22,941 bases of DNA from Tidjanibacter sp. GTDB taxonomy: Bacteria; Bacteroidota; Bacteroidia; Bacteroidales; Rikenellaceae. Below the pieces are notes generated by a model. That model worked only from the letters and a program-made list of their open reading frames with translations. It searched no databases and was not told the origin of the DNA. The stretch covers positions 1 to 22,941 of the forward strand of contig JAGBVY010000026.1 of assembly GCA_017630115.1 (NCBI GenBank), read 5' to 3'. The translations under genes and the position numbers were made by a program. This document shows, piece by piece, positions 1-7,010 of this stretch; positions within the stretch are counted from its first letter, which is position 1, and the number at the start of each line of letters is the position of its first letter.

Positions 1-2010
1 AGTACCAGTAGGAATAACGGTTACAACTTTATCGTTTACAGTAGCCTCTGCGCCAATTGCACCAGAAAGATTGCTCGCATATTCTGCCGAGGAAGCGTTA
101 AATACAATCTTCGAGATATTGCCGGGAGCTGCAACAATTACTTCTGAATTTTTATAGAACCTTACAGGGTTGTAATAGCTAGTATTGACGTTGCTACTCG
201 AACCGGCTTTATTGTTGGTTACAGTAATACCGTTCTCAACCCAAACTTGCTGTTCAGTAGTTCCAATAGTCCTCTTAGAGGTATTGTCAAAAGTAAGAGT
301 AGCCTCTACCTCAGTACCAGCAGCAATGGGAGCGTCCTGCGAAACGGTTACGGTAAGCTCTTGGCCTGCAAAAGCAACAGTGATAGTACCCTCGCGAACA
401 TCGTCAGTGTTGTTAGCATCTACGGTGACGGTAACAGTACCGGTGGCAGTATCAACCGAGGTAGCCAACCAGTTGTTGTTGGCAGTAGCGGTCAAAGTGC
501 CCTCGCCATAGGTAGTTACATTGAAGTTAACCTCGCCACCTTCGCCAATCATAGTGAGCTCGTTGGTGCTTACACCCAAAAGGTAGCTACCGTTATCAAT
601 CTCAACCAACTCGTAGAGAGTGGGAAGAACAGTTGCAGTTGCATACGAACCAAACGAGTTGTACGCGCTGTCATAACTAATAGTTTTGCTCACACTATTA
701 TTTTTGATAGTTGCCTTGCCATCTGCAATAGCTACACTCCAAACTTGGCTGCCATCTGAAGGACAAGTAGCGTTGATGTTAAAGTTGTCGAAATCGCCAC
801 TCTTGTAGAGATATTTACCGTCGTACTGTTGCATAGTGTAACCACCCTCGGTAGTCTTAAAGCCAAATGCACTTGCAACAGGGAGAGAAATGTTTGCACC
901 AACTGTGATGGGCTCAACAACTTTAAGATAACCATAATTACCACTAGCAATACCAGTTGCAGCTACACCGTTAGCAACGATTGCGTACCAACCATCTTTC
1001 ATCTCAGTGGCCTCTTTGAAGAGGTAGCGTTTGGTGTTGTCAAGCTCAATGAGTTTGCCTACTACCTGCTTGTCAGCGTCTGCGAGGTTTACATTGAAGC
1101 CCATAACGTTGCCAGTGGTAAACTCAATAGCTTTGCTAATAGTACCATCTTTGGTGTAGATAGTAGTAGCGGTTGCCGACTCAGTAGTAACGGTTACAAC
1201 GTAGTCGCCATTGTAGTTGTTGGGGAAGCAAGTGAAGAATACGGGAGTCTCAGCTGCTGCGGTAAGAGCACCAGTAAGGGTGATAGCATTGGTGGTGTTG
1301 GCAGTGCCAAAAACAAAAGTCTGATTCTCCATATCGAGAGTAACCTCACCTGCCATATCGAAATCGGTGAACTCAACCGTTACGCTTGTGATGGTCTCGC
1401 CTGCGGTAAGACCTTTGAGGTTCATACGACCAATAGCAGCCAAACGACGGAACTCAAGAGTTTTGATAGACTCGTCATTGAGAGCTACACCCATATGGGG
1501 TTTCGACATCATAAGGTCAGCTTTGGGGTCGAAAGTACCCTCAGTCAAGGTCTGAGCGCTGGGAATCTTAACCTTTACATTGTTAAAAGGATTCGCCGAA
1601 GCGTGGCTTACCCACGAGTTGCCGGGGTAGAAAGCAGCGAAATTATAGGTTGTTTCCGCTTTGGCATCGGTTGCTGCATCAAAAGTAACAGTAAAAGTGG
1701 CAGTGCCATCATCAGCAATAACAGCCTCTGCGCTATTCTTTTTCTGAATACCCTTGTTGTCGATGGTCTGAGCTAAGCCATTAACAGCTTTGTAGAAGCC
1801 AACTTTGTCGCCCGCGCTCCAAGAGAAAGAAGCGGTCTTGTTAACTTCGTCAACGCTAACCGAAGTACGGCTCTCGGGAGCGTCGGCAGTAAAAGTAAGG
1901 GTGTAGGTCTCGTTCGACTCGATACCCTCGTTCATCATCTCGTTCTCGCACGAGGTGAGTGCCATTGCAGCTGCTGCAAAAAGCACCAAAGATTTCATAA
2001 ATTTCTTCAT
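1..2010 (-). CDS. Large surface lipoprotein with fimbrillin-like N-terminus and BACON domain (partial, 3' end missing)
   Basis: The minus strand is open from ATG at 2010 to base 1 (670 codons, no stop), so the C-terminus lies outside the window. Residues 1-21 are a lipoprotein signal with lipobox ALTSC (Cys21), placing the mature protein in the membrane, probably on the cell surface. Residues about 25-310 (ESRTSVS, SWSAGDKVGFY, then a FAAFYPG stretch) look like the fimbrillin/Mfa-like domain of Bacteroidales. Residues about 320-470 resemble a beta-rich domain often found in Bacteroidales surface proteins. Residues about 485-558 read as a BACON domain: NNNWLATS, the REGTITV strand and a terminal VTVSQ. 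A further beta module starts at LTFDNTSKRT. It lies 13 nt downstream of a 48-residue peptide gene and probably shares its promoter. Family membership is likely; the ligand is unknown, with carbohydrate or mucin binding the usual suggestion for BACON proteins. Confidence 0.85.
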   Translation of the reverse strand, partial: MKKFMKSLVLFAAAAMALTSCENEMMNEGIESNETYTLTFTADAPESRTSVSVDEVNKTASFSWSAGDKVGFYKAVNGLAQTIDNKGIQKKNSAEAVIADDGTATFTVTFDAATDAKAETTYNFAAFYPGNSWVSHASANPFNNVKVKIPSAQTLTEGTFDPKADLMMSKPHMGVALNDESIKTLEFRRLAAIGRMNLKGLTAGETITSVTVEFTDFDMAGEVTLDMENQTFVFGTANTTNAITLTGALTAAAETPVFFTCFPNNYNGDYVVTVTTESATATTIYTKDGTISKAIEFTTGNVMGFNVNLADADKQVVGKLIELDNTKRYLFKEATEMKDGWYAIVANGVAATGIASGNYGYLKVVEPITVGANISLPVASAFGFKTTEGGYTMQQYDGKYLYKSGDFDNFNINATCPSDGSQVWSVAIADGKATIKNNSVSKTISYDSAYNSFGSYATATVLPTLYELVEIDNGSYLLGVSTNELTMIGEGGEVNFNVTTYGEGTLTATANNNWLATSVDTATGTVTVTVDANNTDDVREGTITVAFAGQELTVTVSQDAPIAAGTEVEATLTFDNTSKRTIGTTEQQVWVENGITVTNNKAGSSSNVNTSYYNPVRFYKNSEVIVAAPGNISKIVFNASSAEYASNLSGAIGAEATVNDKVVTVIPTGT

Positions 2011-2023
2011 AGCTGCATTCAGA

Positions 2024-2170
2024 TTAGAGGTCATCACCCTCATAAAAACCATAACTACCCTCAGCACCAGCCTCGCCCTCTTTACCATAGAGAACACCCG
2101 ATGCTGCAATTCCACTCTCAACCATAACATCCTCAACAAGGACGATGGGCGCTGTGTAGATTCGTTTCAT
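2024..2170 (-). CDS. 48-residue glycine/acid-rich leader-type peptide upstream of the surface lipoprotein
   Basis: The peptide begins MKRIYTAPIVLVEDVMVESG and continues with a glycine-, glutamate- and tyrosine-rich half ending YEGDDL. ATG codons at 2173 and 2170 are both possible; I prefer 2170 because MKRIYTAP matches the MKK-x-Y-x-x-P opening I recall for short Bacteroidales peptides. There is no signal peptide or TM segment. The longer reading frame back to 2458 is not used, because its upstream part is translated tandem repeat and lies above the promoter. A consensus promoter sits about 110 nt upstream and the lipoprotein start is 13 nt downstream, so the two are probably co-transcribed. 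Function is unknown; it could be a true small protein or a translated leader affecting the lipoprotein gene. Confidence 0.6.
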   Translation of the reverse strand: MKRIYTAPIVLVEDVMVESGIAASGVLYGKEGEAGAEGSYGFYEGDDL

Positions 2171-2280
2171 CATAACTTTGTTTGTGTTAATAAAAATAAT
2201 TAAAAATTGTTGTTGTATGTAATTTGTTGAATATCTGCAATTTACGTTGCGCGCGCGGGGTTTGCCCTTTTTCCACGCCG

Positions 2281-2312
2281 CAAAAGTATAAATTCTTCCC
2301 GAAAATACAATA
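2281..2312 (-). promoter_or_regulatory. Bacteroidota-type promoter for the small peptide and surface lipoprotein
   Basis: On the minus strand a -7 element TACTTTTG (2288-2281) matches TAnnTTTG exactly. A TTG-containing -33 element (ATTG, TTG at 2310-2308) lies 19 nt upstream. Transcription would start near 2273, giving a leader of about 100 nt. The same 19-nt spacing is seen in the promoter before yajC. Confidence 0.65.
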
Positions 2313-2352
2313 CCTAAGTATATATATTTATGCTCTTTTTTCGCCCACACCG

Positions 2353-2408
2353 CTTGCCACTTTCCGCCCCGCGCATCTTGCCACTTTCCGCCCCGCGCGT
2401 CTTGCCAC
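2353..2408. repeat. 24-bp tandem repeat, about 2.3 copies
   Basis: The unit CTTGCCACTTTCCGCCCCGC plus four bases (GCAT or GCGT) starts at 2353 and 2377, and a truncated third copy CTTGCCAC starts at 2401. The full copies differ at one base. The repeat is much richer in G+C than its flanks. Confidence 0.85.
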
Positions 2409-2453
2409 GACCAACACAGGTTGGGCGGTTGGCATCTACCGCTCTTAATCATT

Positions 2454-2481
2454 GTCAAACGTCAAACGTCTAACGTCGAAA
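2454..2481. repeat. 7-bp tandem repeat GTCAAAC, about 4 degenerate copies
   Basis: Successive heptamers are GTCAAAC, GTCAAAC, GTCTAAC and GTCGAAA. They are followed at 2497-2530 by an A/T-rich run of related AATTTTC/AATTCTC words. Confidence 0.7.
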
Positions 2482-2586
2482 GACCTATGGCAGAATAATT
2501 TTCAATTTTCCATTTTTAATTCTCAATTTGCTCTTCCCTCCCCTGACATAGGGGAGGTGTGGTCGTGGAGCGTTGGACTTATGTCA

Positions 2587-2648
2587 TTAAGGCCTCTAAG
2601 GCCCTTAAAGCCTTTTGACTTAGGTCGGTAGTCGGTAGTCGGTCGTCG
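2587..2648. repeat. Adjacent 9-bp and 7-bp short tandem repeats
   Basis: At 2587-2613 three 9-mers follow one another: TTAAGGCCT, CTAAGGCCC, TTAAAGCCT. At 2624-2648 the heptamer GTCGGTA appears twice, then GTCGGTC and a partial GTCG. The two repeats are separated by 10 nt and share no sequence. Confidence 0.7.
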
Positions 2649-2655
2649 TTTGACC

Positions 2656-2687
2656 AAAAAAAATCGCCTGCCAATGTGTGGCAGGCG
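2656..2687 (-). terminator. Rho-independent terminator of the acidic 108-aa protein gene
   Basis: A perfect 8-bp stem, CGCCTGCC (2665-2672) with GGCAGGCG (2680-2687), encloses a 7-nt loop. On the minus strand the stem is followed after one base by eight T residues (complement of A at 2656-2663). It begins 6 nt after the stop of the minus-strand gene at 2694. Confidence 0.85.
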
Positions 2688-2693
2688 TTTCTA

Positions 2694-3020
2694 TTAAATT
2701 TCGTCGCGGAGGTTGTCGATGTCCTCGTCCTCGTCGGCGTGGTCGGCAAACTCGTCGGCACCTTTCAAATCGTCGCTGTAATAATCTTTGTCGTCCTCCT
2801 CCTCAATGTGGTCGTCTATCTTTACAGCCACCTTCACCAAATAGATAACCTCATCGGTCTCAAATGGTACGGCATAGAAAAAATCGCCATTGGGCTTCTC
2901 TATTCGCATCATTGCCTCGTTGTAGCCAGTGGGGTAGAGGCGTTTTACCTCCTCCTGCAACTCGGGAGCAAGGTTCGCAAAGCTCACTACGGAGCGGCGC
3001 TTAACTACTTTTGTTGTCAT
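2694..3020 (-). CDS. Conserved acidic hypothetical protein, 108 aa
   Basis: The protein starts MTTKVVKRRSVVSFANLAP. A basic N-terminus is followed by a compact domain (about residues 12-70) with motifs LYPTGYNEAMMRI and NGDFFYAVPFET. The C-terminal third (about residues 70-108) is strongly acidic and probably disordered. No signal peptide or TM helix is present, so it should be cytoplasmic. I recall closely similar short proteins in Bacteroidales genomes but no function for them, and the acidic tail alone does not justify assigning one. It is a single-gene unit with its own terminator, divergent from ligA. Confidence 0.75.
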   Translation of the reverse strand: MTTKVVKRRSVVSFANLAPELQEEVKRLYPTGYNEAMMRIEKPNGDFFYAVPFETDEVIYLVKVAVKIDDHIEEEDDKDYYSDDLKGADEFADHADEDEDIDNLRDEI

Positions 3021-3153
3021 ATCCTTTTTGTCTGATTTCTAAATTTTGTGCAATTATAAGGCAAAATTCCTTATTCGGTACACTTGTTAATAACTTTTTT
3101 TCATTTTTTGCACCAATCACTCTCTGGCACGCTTTTTCTTCGGCTAAATTTAG

Positions 3154-3161
3154 TAACTTTA
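3154..3161 (+). promoter_or_regulatory. Possible -7 element for ligA
   Basis: TAACTTTA resembles TAnnTTTG with one mismatch and lies 25 nt before the ligA start. No good TTTG -33 element is found at the expected spacing, so this is a weak call. Confidence 0.35.
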
Positions 3162-3186
3162 CCACGAATTTCTAAGCTACAAAACT

Positions 3187-5256
3187 ATGCAGAAAACAAT
3201 AGAACAACTGCGCGACAAACTCAACCTGCTCAACTATAAATACTACGTCGAGGCCAACCCCGAAGTGAGCGACTACGAGTATGACCAACTCCTGTGTCAG
3301 CTCCAACAACTCGAAGCCCAATACCCCCAATTCTTCGACCCCAACTCGCCCACACAGCGTGTCGGCAGCGACCTCGCCAATAGCTTCAACTCCGTTGAGC
3401 ACCGCTACCCAATGCTCTCGCTCTCAAATACATACTCGCTCGAAGAACTGCGCGACTTCGTTGGCCGCATCGAGCGCGAAGAGGGAGAGTCGGAGTTTGT
3501 CTGTGAACTGAAATTCGACGGCACGGCCATATCCATAATCTACGAAAACGGCCGACTACTAAGGGCTGTAACACGAGGCGACGGTGTGCGTGGCGACGAT
3601 GTGACGGCCAACATCCGCACCATCCGCTCTGTGCCCCTCGTTTTGCGTGGCGACGACATACCTCCCTACCTCGAAATGCGTGGCGAGGTGATTATGCCCC
3701 ACGCCTCATTCAACCGACTCAATGCCGAGCGTGAAGAGGCCGGCGAAAACCCCTTCGCCAATCCGCGCAACGCCGCCGCCGGCACCATAAAACTCCAAAA
3801 TTCGGCTGAGGTGGCTCGACGTGGACTCGACTGCTTCCTCTATTATATGGTAGGCGAGGGACTGCCCTGCGACAACCATTGGGACAACCTCCAAAAGGCC
3901 CGCTCGTGGGGTTTGAAAATCTCCGACCGTATGGTTAAGTGCCACTCTTGGAGCGAGATAGAAAATTTCATAACAACCACCGATACCGAGCGTGCCTCGC
4001 TTCCCTACGACACCGACGGCGCGGTCATCAAGCTCAACGACTACGCCAAACAACGTCGCCTCGGCTCGACCGCCAAGGCCCCCCGATGGGCTGTGGCCTA
4101 CAAGTTTAAGGCCGAACAAGCCCTCTCGCGGTTGTTGTCGGTAGATTTTCAGGTGGGGCGCACTGGCGCAATCACCCCCGTGGCCAACCTCGAACCGGTG
4201 CAGTTAGCAGGTACGGTGGTCAAGCGTGCCTCGCTCCACAATGCCGACCAAATAGCTCTTTTGGATGTTAGGCTCGGCGATATGGTTTATGTCGAAAAAG
4301 GTGGCGAAATCATACCAAAAATTACGGGCGTAGAACTCTCCGAACGAGGGGCGGAAAGTGTGCCTTTTGACTACATAAAAACCTGCCCCGAATGTGGTAC
4401 TCCACTGGTCAGAATAGAGGGCGAGGCGAAACATTATTGCCCCAATTCTGAGGGGTGTGCGCCACAGATTGTGGGTCGCCTGATTCACTTCCTTTCGCGC
4501 AAGGCGATGAACATTGAAGGCATTGGCGACGAGACGGCCGAACTGCTCTATCGCTGTGGATTGGTGAGAGATGTGGCCGACTTCTATGATGTTAAACCTC
4601 AGCAGATTGCAGCCTTGCCTCGTATGGGTGTAAAGAGTGCTGAGAACATTATGCGTCAGTTGGAAGCTTCGCGAAAAGTACCCTTTGCGAGAGTGCTTTT
4701 TGCACTCGGAATTAGGTTTGTTGGCGAGACTACAGCCAAGTATTTGGCCGCTCATTTTGGCTCGATGGATGCCCTTGCCTCGGCCTCGCTCGAAGAGCTT
4801 GCCGAAGCCGATGAGGTGGGTGAGAAAATTGCTGCCAGCATAAGGGCATTTTTCGACGACGAAACGAACCGCAAAATTGTAGCTAGACTGCGTGAAGTTG
4901 GATTGCAAATGGAGGAGGGCGAAAAGCAGACTCTTTCCACTCTTCTCGACGGAGTTTCGATTGTTATTTCGGGTAGTTTCGAACGCCATTCGAGAGATGA
5001 ACTAAAAGCGTTAATTGAGTTGCACGGAGGTAAAAATTTGGCCTCGGTTTCGGGTGCTACCGACTACCTTTTGGCAGGCGATAAGATAGGTCCTGCTAAG
5101 TTGCAGAAAGCCACAAAGTTGGGTGTTAAAATCATTTCCGAGAGCGACTTTGAATCTATGATTGAGGGGGCTGAGATTGTGGTTTCCCCAGAGGTGAAAA
5201 TTGAGGAAAAACACCACTCGGAAGAAAATAATTCGATTCAAGGAGTGTTATTTTAG
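3187..5256 (+). CDS. ligA: NAD-dependent DNA ligase
   Basis: LigA seals nicks in DNA during replication and repair, using NAD+ to adenylate an active-site lysine. The 689-aa length is normal. An N-terminal Ia region (YYVEANPEVSDYEYDQL, from residue 20) leads to the adenylation motif KFDG (Lys109). The OB-fold contains VGRTGAITPVANLEPV (323-338). A zinc finger has Cys400, Cys403, Cys418 and Cys424; helix-hairpin-helix repeats follow (about 430-580) and a BRCT domain covers about 586-664 (VISGSF, LIELHGGK). The protein ends in QGVLF, which resembles a sliding-clamp-binding pentapeptide. The first half of the gene is richer in C-ending codons than the second half. Start ATG at 3187 gives the expected N-terminus. 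Confidence 0.97.
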   Translation: MQKTIEQLRDKLNLLNYKYYVEANPEVSDYEYDQLLCQLQQLEAQYPQFFDPNSPTQRVGSDLANSFNSVEHRYPMLSLSNTYSLEELRDFVGRIEREEGESEFVCELKFDGTAISIIYENGRLLRAVTRGDGVRGDDVTANIRTIRSVPLVLRGDDIPPYLEMRGEVIMPHASFNRLNAEREEAGENPFANPRNAAAGTIKLQNSAEVARRGLDCFLYYMVGEGLPCDNHWDNLQKARSWGLKISDRMVKCHSWSEIENFITTTDTERASLPYDTDGAVIKLNDYAKQRRLGSTAKAPRWAVAYKFKAEQALSRLLSVDFQVGRTGAITPVANLEPVQLAGTVVKRASLHNADQIALLDVRLGDMVYVEKGGEIIPKITGVELSERGAESVPFDYIKTCPECGTPLVRIEGEAKHYCPNSEGCAPQIVGRLIHFLSRKAMNIEGIGDETAELLYRCGLVRDVADFYDVKPQQIAALPRMGVKSAENIMRQLEASRKVPFARVLFALGIRFVGETTAKYLAAHFGSMDALASASLEELAEADEVGEKIAASIRAFFDDETNRKIVARLREVGLQMEEGEKQTLSTLLDGVSIVISGSFERHSRDELKALIELHGGKNLASVSGATDYLLAGDKIGPAKLQKATKLGVKIISESDFESMIEGAEIVVSPEVKIEEKHHSEENNSIQGVLF

Positions 5257-5266
5257 TATAAAATAC

Positions 5267-5274
5267 TAAATTTG
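5267..5274 (+). promoter_or_regulatory. Possible -7 element for dapA
   Basis: TAAATTTG fits TAnnTTTG exactly and sits in the 54-nt gap between ligA and dapA, 36 nt before the dapA start. No TTTG is found 19 nt upstream, so dapA may instead be read through from ligA. Confidence 0.35.
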
Positions 5275-5310
5275 TGATTTGTTAGCAATAGATTAAAAGA
5301 AACACGATAT

Positions 5311-6198
5311 ATGATTTCCAAACTTAGAGGCCTTGGCGTTGCGCTTGTTACCCCCTTTACCGATGCGGCAGAGGTGGATTATGCTGCGCTCGACAGGCTT
5401 GTTGATTATGTTGTTGAGGGTGGTGCAGACTACCTTGTTGTTATGGGTACAACGGGTGAAACGCCAACGCTGACTATGCCTGAGAGGGTGGCTGTGCTTA
5501 GGGCTGTGAAGGCTCGCAATGCAGGCCGTCTGCCATTGGTGGTGGGTGTTGGTGGTAACGACACCAATCGTGTGGTTGAGTTGATAGACCAAACCAATCT
5601 CGACGGTGTGGATGCTATCCTGAGCGTTACGCCATTCTACAACAAACCCTCCCAGAGAGGTCTTTTCTTGCACTATAAATATATTGCCGAGCGTTCGCCA
5701 CGCCCCATTATCCTCTACAATGTTCCCGGACGTACGGGTGTGAATATGGAGGCCGAGACGACCCTGAGAATTGCACGCGAGTGTCCCAATGTGGTGGCTA
5801 TCAAAGAGGCCAGTGGCAATATGGAGCAGATTCGCAAAATTATTGAGGGTGCGCCCGAAGGATTCTTGGTAATATCGGGCGACGACTCTTTGGCATTGCC
5901 TGTGATGAAAGCGGGAGGTGTGGGTGTTATTTCGGTAGCAGCCAATGCCTTCCCTTGTTATTTTAAGGAGCTAATCAAGAGTCAGCAAGATGGTGGTAGC
6001 GAGCATAACGACCAGATGTTTGAGGCTATTCGCCCAACTGTCAAGATGCTATTTGCAGAGGGTAATCCTCCGGGAGTGAAGGCGGCCCTTGCTGTGAAGG
6101 GGGTCTTGCGTAATAATCTGCGTCTGCCTCTTGTGCCTGTGAGCGAAGAGCTCTATGAGCAGATTGAAAGTTCTATTGCTGAGAATGGATTTTGTTAG
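5311..6198 (+). CDS. dapA: 4-hydroxy-tetrahydrodipicolinate synthase
   Basis: DapA condenses pyruvate with aspartate semialdehyde, the first committed step to diaminopimelate and lysine, in the cytoplasm. The 295-aa length is standard for this class I aldolase-type barrel. The pyruvate-binding GTTGE motif is at 46-50 (Thr47, Thr48). Tyr110 lies in VTPFYNKPSQ, Tyr136 and Arg141 in YNVPGRTG, and the Schiff-base lysine is Lys165 in AIKEAS. The paralogous N-acetylneuraminate lyases share the fold, but the YNVPGRTG and GTTGETPTL signatures favour DapA. The next gene begins 14 nt after the stop, so this may be the first gene of a unit extending to 8375. Confidence 0.95.
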   Translation: MISKLRGLGVALVTPFTDAAEVDYAALDRLVDYVVEGGADYLVVMGTTGETPTLTMPERVAVLRAVKARNAGRLPLVVGVGGNDTNRVVELIDQTNLDGVDAILSVTPFYNKPSQRGLFLHYKYIAERSPRPIILYNVPGRTGVNMEAETTLRIARECPNVVAIKEASGNMEQIRKIIEGAPEGFLVISGDDSLALPVMKAGGVGVISVAANAFPCYFKELIKSQQDGGSEHNDQMFEAIRPTVKMLFAEGNPPGVKAALAVKGVLRNNLRLPLVPVSEELYEQIESSIAENGFC

Positions 6199-6212
6199 TA
6201 GGGTAGTGTGAG

Positions 6213-6971
6213 GTGAATATAAGGGGTCGTATAGTGGTTCTGATGGCTGTGCTGGCGGCTGTATTGGGGGTCTTCCCTTGCAGCTTGATGGCTCAGTCGC
6301 TTCGTGTGCCCAACAATGATGATGTGCTGAGCAGGACTATTGACGCCGATTCGCCCTACTACATCGACCATCTGCTGAGCAAATACTTGGCAGGCGAGGA
6401 GCCTATGAGTGCCGAGGAGATGCACTACCTCTACTATGGCTATGCTTACAGCGAATTTTACAAACCTCTCGAACCCATTCCGGCCGAGGATAAGGTGCTT
6501 GCTGTTGTGGAGGAGATTATGACCGAGCCCACAGATGAGCGTATGCGCCGACTGGTGGATGCTGCGATGGAGGTTATGGAGCGTGACCCTTTCAGTCCGA
6601 AGAATCTCAATTTTCTGGCCTTTGCCTACGGCTCTCTTGGCGATAGTGTCAATGAGCGTAAATGTTTTGGTAGGCTCGAAGCGGTGCTTGCAACCATAGA
6701 GGCCTCGGGTAGGGGCGAGAAGGAGAGCGAGCCTATGCACGTTTTGATGTTCTCCCACGCTGCCGATGTGCTTTATGCGCGCGGATTGAGCATTAAGAGT
6801 CGCGAGGTGGTGTCGCGCACTACGGAGTATATATACCTCCCAATGAAGGACGAGAGGGGCAACTTGGGCTACTACTTCGACTTCTCACGCATCTATTGGG
6901 TCAGGAGCGACGAGCCTGTGGTGCAGAATGAGAAGCGAGGTTGGAAGCTAAATGATATGCCGTTGAAATAG
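6213..6971 (+). CDS. Secreted DUF4919-type protein
   Basis: This 252-aa protein has a signal peptide (residues 1-28, cleavage near SLMAQ) and so acts in the periplasm or envelope. After it come YYIDHLLSKYLAGEEPMSAEE and HYLYYGYAYSEFYKPL, which match my recollection of DUF4919, a Bacteroidota family of unknown function. A TPR-like helical stretch (DPFSPKNLNFLAFAYGSLGD, about 125-145) is visible. The chosen start is GTG at 6213, which gives the basic n-region MNIRGR; the next in-frame ATG (residue 11) would leave no positive n-region. The gene lies 14 nt after dapA and the following gene starts within about 40 nt. Confidence 0.75.
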   Translation: MNIRGRIVVLMAVLAAVLGVFPCSLMAQSLRVPNNDDVLSRTIDADSPYYIDHLLSKYLAGEEPMSAEEMHYLYYGYAYSEFYKPLEPIPAEDKVLAVVEEIMTEPTDERMRRLVDAAMEVMERDPFSPKNLNFLAFAYGSLGDSVNERKCFGRLEAVLATIEASGRGEKESEPMHVLMFSHAADVLYARGLSIKSREVVSRTTEYIYLPMKDERGNLGYYFDFSRIYWVRSDEPVVQNEKRGWKLNDMPLK

Positions 6972-7010
6972 TGAGTGCAAAGAGTGCAGATGAGTGTGGC
7001 TTGGACAAAT

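Larger units (their letters stand above)
2171..2693. other. Gene-free stretch with promoter and repeat patch
   Basis: This interval of about 520 nt holds no convincing gene. Its left part is the leader and promoter of the minus-strand peptide/lipoprotein unit. The middle and right parts hold a 24-bp tandem repeat (2353-2408), 7-bp repeats (2454-2481 and 2624-2648), a 9-bp repeat (2587-2613) and an A/T stretch of reiterated AATTTTC-like words (2497-2530). The right edge is the terminator of the next minus-strand gene. Confidence 0.7.

Noticed and set aside
829..1776. A 315-codon open frame on the plus strand opposite the surface lipoprotein
   Set aside because: Low-complexity, no recognisable motif, and it is antisense to a clear lipoprotein with fimbrillin-like and BACON domains.
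2353..2408. The 24-bp repeat as a CRISPR array
   Set aside because: Copies are directly adjacent without spacers, only about two are present, and no cas genes are found.
2171..2458. N-terminal extension of the 48-aa peptide frame back to 2458
   Set aside because: The extension translates the tandem repeat (WQDARGGK repeated) and lies across and upstream of the consensus promoter.
2676..3035. A 119-codon plus-strand frame opposite the acidic protein
   Set aside because: Hydrophobic shadow of the antisense acidic coding frame (Asp/Glu codons read as Val/Leu on the other strand).
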